Shown: piece by piece, positions 54,000-62,446 of the stretch
Layout of the letters: each line of letters opens with the position of its first letter
Numbering within the stretch: the first letter of the stretch is position 1
NCBI GenBank assembly: GCA_016213505.1
Contig: JACRAF010000027.1
Span: 1 to 64,000, forward strand
From: Devosia nanyangense
GTDB taxonomy: Bacteria; Pseudomonadota; Alphaproteobacteria; Rhizobiales; Devosiaceae
Reading direction: 5' to 3'
Length of the DNA: 64,000 nucleotides
Notes under the pieces: model-generated
The model's database searches: none
Told to the model about the DNA's origin: nothing
The model's input: the letters and a program-made list of their open reading frames with translations, nothing else
Made by a program: the position numbers and the translations under genes

Positions 54000-54191
54000 A
54001 TGTCGCCCATCCGCACTGCCGCGACCGTGATCGGAGTTGCCGTCGCCGTCGCCCGCCACCCGATGGTGCGCGCTGCCGTTCGTGCCGCGCCGCTGCTGAT
54101 CACGCCGAAAATGCGGGCGGCCGCGACCGAGGCGACACTTGAGACCGCATTCCGCGCCGGCGCCCTCGCCCGGAAGATCGCCCGCCGGTAG
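54000..54191 (+). CDS. Small basic hypothetical protein
   Basis: A 63-residue protein rich in Ala, Arg and Val: MSPIRTAATVIGVAVAVARHPMVRAAVRAAPLL, then a helical basic C-terminus. GAGGAG stands 8 bases before the ATG. The N-terminal half might be a weak amphipathic or membrane helix. No family recognised; lies between petC and apt. Confidence 0.5.
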   Translation: MSPIRTAATVIGVAVAVARHPMVRAAVRAAPLLITPKMRAAATEATLETAFRAGALARKIARR

Positions 54192-54193
54192 GC

Positions 54194-54299
54194 AGGTGAA
54201 TGGTGAATTGTGAATCGTGAATGGATAGGGTGAATTGATCTCGTCTTCGGATTTGACCATTCTTCCCATTCACAACTCACCATTGTCCATTCACCTTCC
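54194..54299. promoter_or_regulatory. Large inverted repeat before apt
   Basis: Outer arms AGGTGAATGG (54194-54203) and CCATTCACCT (54287-54296) are perfect inverted repeats; inner arms are partly matched, based on GTGAAT words. The right arm ends 3 bases before the apt ATG, which has no visible Shine-Dalgarno, so the hairpin may control apt translation. It could also be a dispersed GAATGGTGAAT-type repeat. Confidence 0.5.
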
Positions 54300-54830
54300 A
54301 TGCTCGACCTCAAATCGCTGATCCGCACTATCCCGGACTATCCCAAGCCCGGCATCCTGTTTCGCGACATCACCACGCTGATCGAACACCCCCAAGGGTT
54401 CAAGGAAAGCGTCGAGCGGCTGGCGGAGGTACACCGCGGGCTCGGCATCACCCATGTCGCGGGGATCGAGGCGCGGGGGTTCATCTTCGGAGCCGGGGTC
54501 GCCATCGCGCTCGGCGTCGGCTTCGTGCCCATCCGCAAGCGCGGCAAGCTGCCCGGCGCGACGATCGGGCAGAACTACACGCTGGAGTACGGCGTCGACA
54601 CCATCGAGATCCACGCCGACGTGCTGAGCAATATGCACAAGGTGCTGCTGATCGACGACCTGATCGCGACCGGCGGTACGGCGGTCGCGGCGGTGGGCCT
54701 GCTGCGCAGGACCGGCGCCACCATCGAAAACGCGGGGTTCGTGATCGACCTCTTCGATCTGGGCGGGGCCGAAAAGCTCAGGGCGCTCGGGGTCGAGATC
54801 GTGAGCCTCGTGCCCTACGAGGGGCACTGA
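54300..54830 (+). CDS. apt: Adenine phosphoribosyltransferase
   Basis: A 176-residue type I phosphoribosyltransferase that salvages adenine to AMP with PRPP. PKPGILFRDITTL near the N-terminus, GIEARGFIFG, and the PRPP-binding LLIDDLIATGGTA are intact. Length is normal. It stands apart from the purine catabolic island, as expected for a housekeeping salvage gene. Confidence 0.95.
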   Translation: MLDLKSLIRTIPDYPKPGILFRDITTLIEHPQGFKESVERLAEVHRGLGITHVAGIEARGFIFGAGVAIALGVGFVPIRKRGKLPGATIGQNYTLEYGVDTIEIHADVLSNMHKVLLIDDLIATGGTAVAAVGLLRRTGATIENAGFVIDLFDLGGAEKLRALGVEIVSLVPYEGH

Positions 54831-54832
54831 CC

Positions 54833-55666
54833 TCAGGCGAGGCGCAGGGTCGCTGCGCCGAGCGCGATGACCAAGACTGCCGCCAGTCGCATCTGGGTCA
54901 CTTTTTCCTTGAGCACGAACGCGGCAATCGCCGTTCCGAACAGGATCGAGGTCTCGCGCAGTGCCGCAACGACCGGTATCGGCGCCTCGGTCATGGCCCA
55001 TAGCGCGAGCCCATAGGAGGCGAGGGTGCCGACGGCGCCGACCAACCCATAAGCCCAGTTGTGGATCGCATAAATGCGGACCTCGGGGCGCCAAAGCAGC
55101 GCCCAGAGCGCCATTGGAACGCCGTTCGCGACGAAGATCCACATCACATAGGTGGCAGGTGCTCCGGAAAGACGCACACCGGCGCCGTCGACGAGAGTGT
55201 AGGCGGCGATGACCAGTGCATTGAGCGCCGCGAGCCGCATGCCGCGCGGATCGCTGACGCCCCCGGTCGCGAGCAACAGGCTCAGGAGCCCCGCTGAGAT
55301 CAACCCGACGCCGATCCAGGCTGTAACCGACAGCGTCACCCCGAGCGCAACGGTCGAGGCAACGGCCACGAGCACCGGCGGCATGCCACGCATGAGCGGG
55401 TATGTGCGGCTCATGTCGCTGATGCGGTAGGCGCCGGCGACGAGTGCGTAGTAGACGATCTGCAGGACGGCGGAAATGCAGATGTAGCCCCAACTCGCCG
55501 CTGCCATCGGTGGCAGGAACGGCAGCAAGCAGAGCGCGATCACCGCGGCGAAGCCTGCGATCAGAACGGCGGTCAGCAGTGTGTCGCTGGCACCTTTGAC
55601 CACTGCGTTCCAGCCAGCATGCAGCGCGGCCGCGAAGAGCACGATAGCAAAGACCGACAGGGACAT
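54833..55666 (-). CDS. EamA/DMT superfamily transporter
   Basis: A 277-residue protein with ten hydrophobic segments in two EamA repeats (LHAGWNAVVKG near the start; PVVAALRETSILFGTAIAAFVLKEKVTQMRL in the second). Members export amino acids, nucleobases or metabolites; the substrate is unknown. Convergent with apt, with 2 bases between the stops. Confidence 0.82.
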   Translation of the reverse strand: MSLSVFAIVLFAAALHAGWNAVVKGASDTLLTAVLIAGFAAVIALCLLPFLPPMAAASWGYICISAVLQIVYYALVAGAYRISDMSRTYPLMRGMPPVLVAVASTVALGVTLSVTAWIGVGLISAGLLSLLLATGGVSDPRGMRLAALNALVIAAYTLVDGAGVRLSGAPATYVMWIFVANGVPMALWALLWRPEVRIYAIHNWAYGLVGAVGTLASYGLALWAMTEAPIPVVAALRETSILFGTAIAAFVLKEKVTQMRLAAVLVIALGAATLRLA

Positions 55667-55702
55667 CGACGCTCCGGCGGGTGGGTGGCCACGGCCGTGT
55701 CG

Positions 55703-56077
55703 TTAGCGCGGCGTGCAGACCAGCACGGCCTTTTCGGGATTGTAGAGAGTCAGCACATCCTTGCCTTCGGCATCGAAGGTGACAAGGCCATAGCCGATGC
55801 CGACGGTTGCGAGATTGCCGTCGAGGAATTTCACGCCGTCCGAGCCCATCTCGGCATTGCCGGTGCCGGAGGCGGCAGAGCCGAAATTGGCCGAGGCGTA
55901 GCCGTAGCTGCCGGCGAAGATCGTCAGCAGGCCAGCCTTGGTATTGTCGATCAGCGCGATGCAGCCCCAATTGCCCTCAGCCGGGCTGATCGTCACCGGT
56001 TGCGCGTCCTGCGCGACGGCGGGCGCGGCGAGCATCAGGAGGCCGAGGGTGAGGGCGAGACGGCGCATGAGGGTCAT
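55703..56077 (-). CDS. Secreted hypothetical protein
   Basis: A 124-residue protein with a clear signal peptide (MTLMRRLALTLGLLMLAAPAVAQ, cut near residue 23) and two cysteines in the mature part (WGCIALID and VLVCTPR), which may form a disulfide. No family recognised. The ATG at 56077 overlaps the stop of the upstream MaoC gene as ATGA, so it is probably translationally coupled. Confidence 0.65.
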   Translation of the reverse strand: MTLMRRLALTLGLLMLAAPAVAQDAQPVTISPAEGNWGCIALIDNTKAGLLTIFAGSYGYASANFGSAASGTGNAEMGSDGVKFLDGNLATVGIGYGLVTFDAEGKDVLTLYNPEKAVLVCTPR

Positions 56078-56634
56078 CCGTTCCGAGGAGCGAGCAATTT
56101 CCCCAAAACGGGGAGTCGGGTCAACGCCATCAGCAGACGCAGCCTGAGTGGCATTTCGTAGTCGCGCAGCTTCGAGAAGCCGACGAGTTCGGCATGATAG
56201 ACCAGCTCGCCGCGCTGGTTCGCGGCCTCGATGGTGTTGAACAGGATGCCCCAGCCCGGAATGGAGTTCGACGGGCGCTTGCCGGTGACGGTAAGGGTGT
56301 AGCTCACGGTGTCGCCGGGGCGGACCGGGGCCCTGAACTCCATCTTGTTGACGCCGGGGGAGGGGCCGGAGACGCCGGGTTCCTGGCCGAGACCGCGCAG
56401 CCGCTCCTCCTCGGCGAACAGCGCATCGACCATGTAGCGGTGACCGACGGTGACGGTGTGCCAGCCGGAGGCGACGAGGCCGCCGAAATGGCTGTGCCGC
56501 GCGGCCTCGGGATCGACGTGGAAGTACTGCGGATCGTAGAGCTGTCCGAAGCGGATGATCTCGGCCTCGGTGAACGCGTGGCTGCCGAGCGGAAACGCCT
56601 CGTCGATGGTGATGTCCTCGAACCAGCGGGTCAT
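56074..56634 (-). CDS. MaoC family dehydratase 1
   Basis: A 186-residue hot-dog-fold protein of the R-specific enoyl-CoA hydratase type. FGQLYDPQYFHVDPEAARHSHFGGLVASGWHT carries the catalytic Asp-His (D..HxD) and the SGWH segment. The C-terminal tail after residue about 150 (VYHAELVGFSKLRDYEMPLRLR) is longer than usual. Likely acts on an acyl-CoA; substrate unknown. Next to a second MaoC gene. Confidence 0.82.
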   Translation of the reverse strand: MTRWFEDITIDEAFPLGSHAFTEAEIIRFGQLYDPQYFHVDPEAARHSHFGGLVASGWHTVTVGHRYMVDALFAEEERLRGLGQEPGVSGPSPGVNKMEFRAPVRPGDTVSYTLTVTGKRPSNSIPGWGILFNTIEAANQRGELVYHAELVGFSKLRDYEMPLRLRLLMALTRLPVLGKLLAPRNG

Positions 56635-56670
56635 GCGACGGGCTCTTGCGGCTCACGGAGGGACAAGCTT

Positions 56671-56716
56671 GCCTCATCCGGCGCTACGCGCCACCTTCTC
56701 CCCTCAGGGGACAAGA
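56671..56716. repeat. Partial RIME-like repeat
   Basis: About half a family A element (CCTCATCCGGCGCTACGCGCCACCTTCTCCCC...) between the two MaoC genes. The matching right arm is missing. Confidence 0.55.
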
Positions 56717-56740
56717 AGACCGTGCCAGCCGTAGCGCTCA

Positions 56741-57229
56741 TCATTCCGCTGCCTCCAAGGGGGCCGACGGATCACGCAGTTCGATGAGGTTGGCCAGCCG
56801 CATGGTCATCACCGGCTCGCGCTTGTGGTTGCGGATATCGAAATCGAGGGTGACGATGCCGCGTTCGGGGTGGTGACGCGAGCGGCGCAACGCGGTGATC
56901 GTGGCGGTGCCGCCGATGGTATCGCCGACCATCACCGGCTTGATCCATTTGAGGTCGGAAAAGCCGAGCCCGCCCATCGAGGCGATGGTGTTGAGAAAGC
57001 TGTCGGCGAGCATCTTGAGGCTGATCGCCGCGGTCTGCCAGCCGCTCGAGGCGAGGCCGCCCAGCAGGGAGGCCTTCGCCGCTTCCTCGTCGAGGTGGAA
57101 CGGGAAGGGATCGAACTCGGTGGCGAAGGAGATGATCATCTCCTTGCTGACCGTGGTCGTGCCGAGGTCGACGACTTCGCCGACGGCGAGGTCTTCATAG
57201 TGCCGGCGATTTGCGGTGACGGGATTCAT
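56741..57229 (-). CDS. MaoC family dehydratase 2
   Basis: A 162-residue MaoC protein with the same motifs (FATEFDPFPFHLDEEAAKASLLGGLASSGWQT), so it has the Asp but a Leu/Gln changed His environment relative to MaoC 1. Further landmarks are VMVGDTIGGTATI and FDIRNHKREPVMTM. Possibly forms a heterodimer with the first, as in some two-gene hydratase systems. Same strand, with a repeat fragment between. Confidence 0.8.
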   Translation of the reverse strand: MNPVTANRRHYEDLAVGEVVDLGTTTVSKEMIISFATEFDPFPFHLDEEAAKASLLGGLASSGWQTAAISLKMLADSFLNTIASMGGLGFSDLKWIKPVMVGDTIGGTATITALRRSRHHPERGIVTLDFDIRNHKREPVMTMRLANLIELRDPSAPLEAAE

Positions 57230-57278
57230 CGGCGGGGTTCATAGCGCGCGCCGCCGCCGATTGCCACCGATCACACAA

Positions 57279-57587
57279 TCACGGGCTGGCCGGCACTTCG
57301 ACGACGGTCGAGCCGGACACCGGGTCGGTGACGCCGAGGCCGTCGCCGAGATCCTCGAGCAGCGGGCGGGCGTCGTCGAGGATCGCAATCATGGCCGGCC
57401 GCGCGGCGACGATGTCGTCGAAACTCTTCCACTGGCCGATGAAGCAATAGGTGCGATCGCCGGTCTTGATCAGGCCACCGCCCAGAAAACCCTTCATCGG
57501 CTGTGCCATGGTGCGGCGCTGGCTGTCGATGAAGGCTTGGTCCTTGCCGGGCTTCACCCGGAAGCGAACTGAATTGTAGGCCGTCAT
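57279..57587 (-). CDS. Antibiotic biosynthesis monooxygenase (ABM)-like protein
   Basis: A 102-residue ferredoxin-fold dimeric alpha/beta-barrel protein: NSVRFRVKPGKDQAFIDSQRR, KTGDRTYCFIGQWKSFDDIVAARP. The pattern fits ABM or stress-responsive barrel proteins. No catalytic residue is certain. GGGAGG lies 8 bases before the ATG at 57587. Confidence 0.65.
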   Translation of the reverse strand: MTAYNSVRFRVKPGKDQAFIDSQRRTMAQPMKGFLGGGLIKTGDRTYCFIGQWKSFDDIVAARPAMIAILDDARPLLEDLGDGLGVTDPVSGSTVVEVPASP

Positions 57588-57652
57588 ATGGATGCCTCCC
57601 TCAATCACCTTACGCTGTAAGGGTACGCTGGAAGCAGGACGCCCGCAAGGCG

Positions 57653-58753
57653 TCAGGTATTGAACCGGAACAGCATCACGTCGCCGTCCTTGACCACGTA
57701 CTCCTTGCCTTCGTCGCGGGCCTTGCCGGCCTCCTTGGCGGGGACTTCGCCGCCGAGCGCAATGTAGTCGTCGAAGGCGATGGTCTGGGCGCGGATGAAG
57801 CCGCGCTCGAAGTCGGAGTGGATGACGCCGGCCGCCTGCGGGGCGCGGTCGCCCTTGTGGATGGTCCAGGCCCGCGCCTCCTTCGGTCCGGCGGTGAAAT
57901 AGGTTTGCAGGCCAAGCAGTTTGTAGCCCTCGCGGATCAGCTTGTTGAGCGCCGGTTCGTCGAGGCCGAGGGTGGCCAGGAACTCGGCCTCCTCGGCATC
58001 GGGGAGCTGCGCCAACTGGCTTTCGATCTCGGCCGAGATCACGACGCAGCCGGCATTGTGGGTTCTGGCGTAGTCCTCGACCAGTTTCGAATACTCGTTG
58101 CCGGTGGCGGCCGAGGCTTCGTCGACATTGCAGACATAGAGCGCGGGTTTGGCGGTCAGCAGCTGCAGTTCGCGGAAGGCTTTTTCCTCCTCGGCATCGG
58201 CGGGTTTCACCAGCCGGGCCGACTTGCCGTCGCGGAGCAGGGCGAGCGCTCGGTTTACGAGGCCGAGGCTGATCCTGGCCTCCTTGTCGCCCTGCTTTGC
58301 CCTCTTATCGAGGCCGTTGACGCGCTTTTCGAGGCTTTCGAGATCGGCCAGCATCAGCTCGGTTTCGACCACTTCGGCATCGGAGATCGGATCGATCGCG
58401 TTGGCGACGTGGATGACGTTTGGATCATCGAAACAACGCAGCACATAGATCACCGCGTCGCATTCGCGGATGTTGCCGAGGAACTGGTTGCCCAGCCCCT
58501 CGCCCTTGCTGGCGCCCTTCACCAGCCCGGCGATGTCGACAAAGCTCATCCGCGCCGGGACCAGGTGCTGCGACTTGGCAACCCTGGCGAGCTTTTCGAG
58601 CCGCGCGTCGGGGATCGCCACCTCGCCGATGTTGGGCTCGATGGTGCAGAACGGAAAATTCGCCGCCTGCGCGGCGGCGGTGCGGGTCAGGGCGTTGAAG
58701 AGCGTCGACTTGCCGACATTGGGCAGGCCGACGATGCCGATCTTGAGGCCCAT
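57653..58753 (-). CDS. ychF: Redox-regulated ATPase YchF (Obg family)
   Basis: A 366-residue P-loop protein with G1 GLPNVGKST, G2/G3 FVDIAGLV, the NVDE in place of the usual NKxD (YchF prefers ATP over GTP), a coiled-coil insert in the middle, and the C-terminal TGS domain (LQTYFTAGPKEARAWTIHKG ... FERGFIRAQTIAFDDYI). Ribosome-associated translation/stress factor. Upstream is a mosaic repeat and pth. Confidence 0.95.
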   Translation of the reverse strand: MGLKIGIVGLPNVGKSTLFNALTRTAAAQAANFPFCTIEPNIGEVAIPDARLEKLARVAKSQHLVPARMSFVDIAGLVKGASKGEGLGNQFLGNIRECDAVIYVLRCFDDPNVIHVANAIDPISDAEVVETELMLADLESLEKRVNGLDKRAKQGDKEARISLGLVNRALALLRDGKSARLVKPADAEEEKAFRELQLLTAKPALYVCNVDEASAATGNEYSKLVEDYARTHNAGCVVISAEIESQLAQLPDAEEAEFLATLGLDEPALNKLIREGYKLLGLQTYFTAGPKEARAWTIHKGDRAPQAAGVIHSDFERGFIRAQTIAFDDYIALGGEVPAKEAGKARDEGKEYVVKDGDVMLFRFNT

Positions 58754-58824
58754 TGGTGTCTCCGGAAGAAGTTGCGCCTCACATCGGGGAAGGGGGCGGG
58801 GAAGTCAATGCTGGTGCACGCCGG

Positions 58825-58954
58825 CCCCTCACCCGGCGCTTCGCGCCTCCCTCTCCCCGAAGGGGCGAGAGGACCCGACTGAGGTTTCGGTTCGAGCTGC
58901 CTCCCCTCGCCGCTCTGGGGAGAGGGTGCCGAGCGAAACGAGGCGGATGAGGGG
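58825..58954. repeat. RIME-like mosaic repeat, variant of family A
   Basis: About 130 bp between pth and ychF. Ends CCCCTCACCCGGCG and GGCGGATGAGGGG; inner arms CTCTCCCC/GGGGAGAG rather than CTTCTCCC. Degenerate but the same layout. Confidence 0.65.
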
Positions 58955-58971
58955 CGGCGAGGTGCGCGGCC

Positions 58972-59703
58972 CTACTCGTCCTTCTTGCCGAACACTTTTG
59001 CCAGCATCGCCGCCATTGGGCCGGTTTCGGGCGCCTTTGCCTGCGGCGCCTTCGGGCGGGCAGCGCGGACGTGGCTCTGGGCTTTCTTGCGGGTCGGGTC
59101 GGCGGTCTCGGGGCGCTGGTCGCGCTCGGCGCCATCGCCAGCGACTGCGATGGCCAGCTTGTTCATCAGCGCGTTGTCGTCGCGCTTGAGCAGGATGTCG
59201 GCGTTTTCGGCGAGGGCGGCGAGGAGCGGCTCGAGCCACTCGCGGTCGGCTTTCGAGAAATCGCCGAGCACCCAGTGCATCACCGCCTCCTTGTGGCCGG
59301 GGTGGCCGACACCGAGCCGGACGCGGCGGTAGTCGGTGCCGATACGCGGATCGATGGAACGCAGGCCGTTGTGGCCGCCATTGCCACCGCCGGTCTTGAT
59401 CCGCACCTTGCCGGGGATGAGGTCGATCTCGTCGTAGATGACGGTGATGTCGGCGGGCGCGAGCTTGTAGAACTGCGCCACGGACTCGACGCTGTCGCCG
59501 GACGAATTCATGAAGGTCAGCGGCTTGAGGATCAGGACCTTCTCGCCGCCGATCGTGCCCTCGGCGATGACGCCCTTGAACTTTTCGCGGAACGGCGGAA
59601 AGCCATGGCGCGACGCGATGGCGTCGGCGGCCATGAAGCCGATGTTGTGGCGGTTGTTGCGGTATTTGTCCCCGGGATTGCCGAGGCCGACGATCAGGTG
59701 CAT
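58972..59703 (-). CDS. pth: Peptidyl-tRNA hydrolase
   Basis: A 243-residue Pth that recycles peptidyl-tRNA. The catalytic region is at the start (VGLGNPGDKYRNNRHNIGF, His19), then FMNSSG, VIYDEIDL (Asp) and GGGNGGHNGLRS. The domain ends near residue 187. A 55-residue Ala/Pro/Lys-rich tail follows (KAQSHVRAARPKAPQAKAPE), ending MAAMLAKVFGKKDE, as in several rhizobia. Follows rplY by 59 bases. Confidence 0.95.
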   Translation of the reverse strand: MHLIVGLGNPGDKYRNNRHNIGFMAADAIASRHGFPPFREKFKGVIAEGTIGGEKVLILKPLTFMNSSGDSVESVAQFYKLAPADITVIYDEIDLIPGKVRIKTGGGNGGHNGLRSIDPRIGTDYRRVRLGVGHPGHKEAVMHWVLGDFSKADREWLEPLLAALAENADILLKRDDNALMNKLAIAVAGDGAERDQRPETADPTRKKAQSHVRAARPKAPQAKAPETGPMAAMLAKVFGKKDE

Positions 59704-59762
59704 CGCCTCCCTCCCGACAGGTCAGGTGAGGGGGACGGCGCGACGGCCGTCCCCGACAGGTC

Positions 59763-60476
59763 TTACTTCTTGGCAGGAGCGGCGGGGGCCGCGCCCTTGG
59801 CAGGGGCAGCGCCCTTTGCCGGAGCGGCGCCGGCGGCCGGAGCTGCAGCGGCGCCGGCGGCGGGGGTCGCAGCGGCTTCCGCGGCAGGAGCCGCAGCTTC
59901 TTCCGACTTCAGTGCCGACGGGGCGGCGACGGTGGCGATCGTCAGATCCTGCTCATGCGTGCGGACCGAAACACCCGGCGGCAGCGTGATCGAGGAAATG
60001 TGGATCGAGTCGCCGATGTCCTTGCCGGTGAGATCGACCAGGATCTCCTCGGGGATGGCGTCGGCGGGGCAGCTCAGCTCGACCGTGTGATGGACGATGT
60101 TCAGCACGCCGCCCTTCTTGAGGCCGGGGCTCTCGAGCTCGTTGATGAAGTGCACGTGCACCTGAACGTTGAGCTTGGTGTGGGCGCCGATGCGGAGGAA
60201 ATCGACATGCACCGCGGTGTCTTTGACCGGATCCAGTTGATAGTCGCGCGGGATGACGCGGTGCTTCTTGCCGTCGACGTCGAGCGTGATGACGTGGCTC
60301 AGGAAGCCGCCGGCATAGATCGACTTCATCGCCTCGTTGTACGAGATCGAGATGGGGAGCGGGGTTTGCTTGTCGCCGTAGATAACGGCAGGAATCCAGC
60401 CTTCACGACGCAGTGCACGAGCGGCCCCCTTGCCCACCCCGCCCCGCGCCTTGGCCTTCAGTTCTGCAGAAGCCAT
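59763..60476 (-). CDS. rplY: 50S ribosomal protein L25 (Ctc form)
   Basis: A 237-residue L25/general stress protein Ctc. The L25 domain (about 1-95; RGGVGKGAARALRREGWIPAVIYG, PKDYQLDP-like PRDYQLDPVKDTAVHVDF) is followed by the TL5/Ctc beta domain (about 100-190) and an Ala/Pro-rich low-complexity tail of about 45 residues (repeated APAKGAAPAKG). It binds 5S rRNA. Usual rhizobial neighbour of pth. Confidence 0.95.
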   Translation of the reverse strand: MASAELKAKARGGVGKGAARALRREGWIPAVIYGDKQTPLPISISYNEAMKSIYAGGFLSHVITLDVDGKKHRVIPRDYQLDPVKDTAVHVDFLRIGAHTKLNVQVHVHFINELESPGLKKGGVLNIVHHTVELSCPADAIPEEILVDLTGKDIGDSIHISSITLPPGVSVRTHEQDLTIATVAAPSALKSEEAAAPAAEAAATPAAGAAAAPAAGAAPAKGAAPAKGAAPAAPAKK

Positions 60477-60679
60477 GGAACGTGTCCTTGGGTTGGTGCG
60501 ACCTATGAAAATAGGACGCGCGCCCGTCCTCCAGGGGTGACAGGCGCTTCATGGCGGCGGGATATAGAGGAAAGGGGGGAACCCGGCAAGGGCGCATGAA
60601 CGGGAGCCAAACCGGCCGATTCGCCGGAGTTCAGGCGCGAAGGGACAGCATCGCGATATCCGAACCAAAGGAGACCAAG

Positions 60680-61033
60680 ATGCGCCTCACCAGCCTGATC
60701 CTCTCCGCCTCACTGTTCGCCGCCGCCGTGCCAGCCGCCAGCGCCGCCGACGTCATCGAGACCACGATTTCGATGAGCACGTTCATGCATCGCTGCACCA
60801 GCATGGGCGGCACCATCGACACCGGCGGCACCGCCTACATCAAGATCTGCCGGCTGCCGAACGGCCAGTCCGTCGCCTGCGACTTCAGCACCTCGCCCGC
60901 CTACTGCGACGTCTACCGGCCCACCCAGCCGATCCGCGACATGCTGGGGACGCCACCGGTGTCGATGAACCCGGACATGGGAACCAAGACCGGTCCCAAG
61001 CTCGACGTCGGCGGGCCCGACACCGTGAAGTGA
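60680..61033 (+). CDS. Secreted hypothetical protein
   Basis: A 117-residue protein with a signal peptide (MRLTSLILSASLFAAAVPAASA, cut near residue 22) and four cysteines in the mature part (RCTSMGG, KICRLP, VACDF, YCDVY) that may form two disulfides. AAAGGAGACC precedes the ATG; the earlier open frame lacks a ribosome site. No family recognised. Confidence 0.65.
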   Translation: MRLTSLILSASLFAAAVPAASAADVIETTISMSTFMHRCTSMGGTIDTGGTAYIKICRLPNGQSVACDFSTSPAYCDVYRPTQPIRDMLGTPPVSMNPDMGTKTGPKLDVGGPDTVK

Positions 61034-61050
61034 CGGTTCAGCCGGGGGGG

Positions 61051-61190
61051 CGTAGCCCTTCCCCCTTTTCCAGCGGCGACCGCATCAGCCGCACTCGAAG
61101 AAGACGAGGTCGCCATAGCGGTAGGGTTTTCGGAGCCCAAGGGTCTTTTCGTAGAAGGCCTCGGAGCGGTCGGTGTTGCTGACCGCAAGG
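61051..61190 (-). pseudogene. Truncated duplicate of the glyoxalase gene
   Basis: About 140 bp nearly identical to codons 13-55 of the complete glyoxalase gene at 62002-62397 (AV.NTDRSEAFYEKTLGLRK.YRYGDLVFF). A deletion of about 10 bases where the intact gene reads GCCGGGGTGCGA causes a TGA right after residue FFECG. The 3' tail word GCGTAGCCCTT matches the end of the intact gene, so the middle was probably deleted. No start codon remains. Lies between a secreted protein and the lipoprotein gene. Confidence 0.75.
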
Positions 61191-61200
61191 GAGCCGCGGC

Positions 61201-61914
61201 CTATATGGCGCCCGTCGCATCCTGAATCGCCTGAACCAGCTTTCGCTCCTCGTCCGCCCGCTCGATCTGGGTGGTGAGGGACTCCGTGATCGCCTTCGCG
61301 TCCTTGGTGATCTTGGTGAAGGCCACGGTGATGACGTTCTCGTCGGTTCGGCTCGCATTGCTCCCGTCGAACTTGAAGTCGACCGACATCACCGAGAATG
61401 TCAGGTTACCGCCGACCGAGCGGGAGACCGTGAACGTGCCCGTGTAGGTCATGTCCGAGATATCGGCGGGCTCGATCCCCCTCACAGCAGCTGCGTCGTG
61501 AACCAAGCTTGCGGCAATTCCGAGCCCCTTGGAGAATTCGCTGGGGTTTGCCGGACAGCCCGCTACGGCTGATTTTGAAAGTGTCGTGAATTGCCGGCTG
61601 ACGTTCACTGCACTCGCGACGCTGTTGGTGACCGAGGCAGACGGTGAGACCGACACCGTTGCGGCGCCATAGGTGGCGCTCCAGTCGGCTCCCGGCGCTA
61701 TTGTAACGGCGTCGGTTCTGCCCAGACTTAGTTTCGCCAGCGCGCTCCAAAGGCCTACTTCAGAGTCGATCGCCACCGCGCTCGCCAATTCGCAGGCGAT
61801 AGCCGTGAAGATCTCTTCCGAGGAAATTGGGACAGTGCCGATGGACTTTGGCAGTGTCGTGCATCCAGCTAGAGTCAACGCAGCCGATACTGCTGCGACA
61901 AATGAAATCCTCAT
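61201..61914 (-). CDS. Putative lipoprotein
   Basis: A 237-residue protein with a lipobox (signal LTLAGC, Cys at about residue 18), then a Ser/Thr/Ala-rich mature part of predicted beta character (SATYGAATVSVSPSASVTNSVASAV, YTGTFTVSRSVGGNLTF). The C-terminus is helical (ESLTTQIERADEERKLVQAIQ). Outer-membrane lipoprotein by this signal; no family recognised. The ATG at 61914 has GGGGG upstream. Base composition is slightly lower in GC than its neighbours. Confidence 0.7.
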   Translation of the reverse strand: MRISFVAAVSAALTLAGCTTLPKSIGTVPISSEEIFTAIACELASAVAIDSEVGLWSALAKLSLGRTDAVTIAPGADWSATYGAATVSVSPSASVTNSVASAVNVSRQFTTLSKSAVAGCPANPSEFSKGLGIAASLVHDAAAVRGIEPADISDMTYTGTFTVSRSVGGNLTFSVMSVDFKFDGSNASRTDENVITVAFTKITKDAKAITESLTTQIERADEERKLVQAIQDATGAI

Positions 61915-62001
61915 GGCCAAGCCCCCGCTGCCAAATGAAGAAAGTATTCGTTAACAAGCGTTGACCATATCTTTGCAGGAAGCGCGAGTAAAGGCGGAAA
62001 C

Positions 62002-62397
62002 TTATCGGGGCTGCTGGAGCGCGTAGCCCTTCGGCGCCTCCATCATCAGGCCGATGAGGTGGCCGTCCGGATCGCGGATGAAGGCCATCCAGAGGTCGTG
62101 ATCGGGCATGGGCGAAACGAGGTGCGGTTCGCTCTCGATGGCGATGCCCTTGCTCCGCAGCTCGCTTGCGGCCAACAGCAGGTCGGGAACGCGGAAGTAA
62201 ATGGCGCCCTGGGCAATGGTCACCGGCTGCCCCTTTTCCGGCGGCGACAGCATTAGTCGCACCCCGGCGCAGTCGAAGAAGACGAGGTCGCCATAGCGGT
62301 AGAGTTTTCGGAGCCCGAGGGTCTTTTCGTAGAAGGCCTCGGAGCGGTCGGTGTTGCCGACGGCGAGGGCAATCTGGCCAATCTGGCTGAGGTTCAT
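62002..62397 (-). CDS. Glyoxalase/VOC family protein
   Basis: A 131-residue vicinal-oxygen-chelate protein with two betaalphabetabetabeta units: GQIALAVGNTDRSEAFYEKTLGLRK and AIYFRVPDLLLAASELRSKG, ending FIRDPDGHLIGLMMEAP, a typical metal-binding Glu near the end. It may be a lactoylglutathione lyase-like or dioxygenase-like enzyme; substrate unknown. A truncated duplicate of its 5' half lies 0.9 kb downstream. Confidence 0.85.
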   Translation of the reverse strand: MNLSQIGQIALAVGNTDRSEAFYEKTLGLRKLYRYGDLVFFDCAGVRLMLSPPEKGQPVTIAQGAIYFRVPDLLLAASELRSKGIAIESEPHLVSPMPDHDLWMAFIRDPDGHLIGLMMEAPKGYALQQPR

Positions 62398-62446
62398 GTG
62401 TTCCTCCCCTCAGGGAAAGCTAGCGGGCTTTGCGCGGGCGGGGAAG

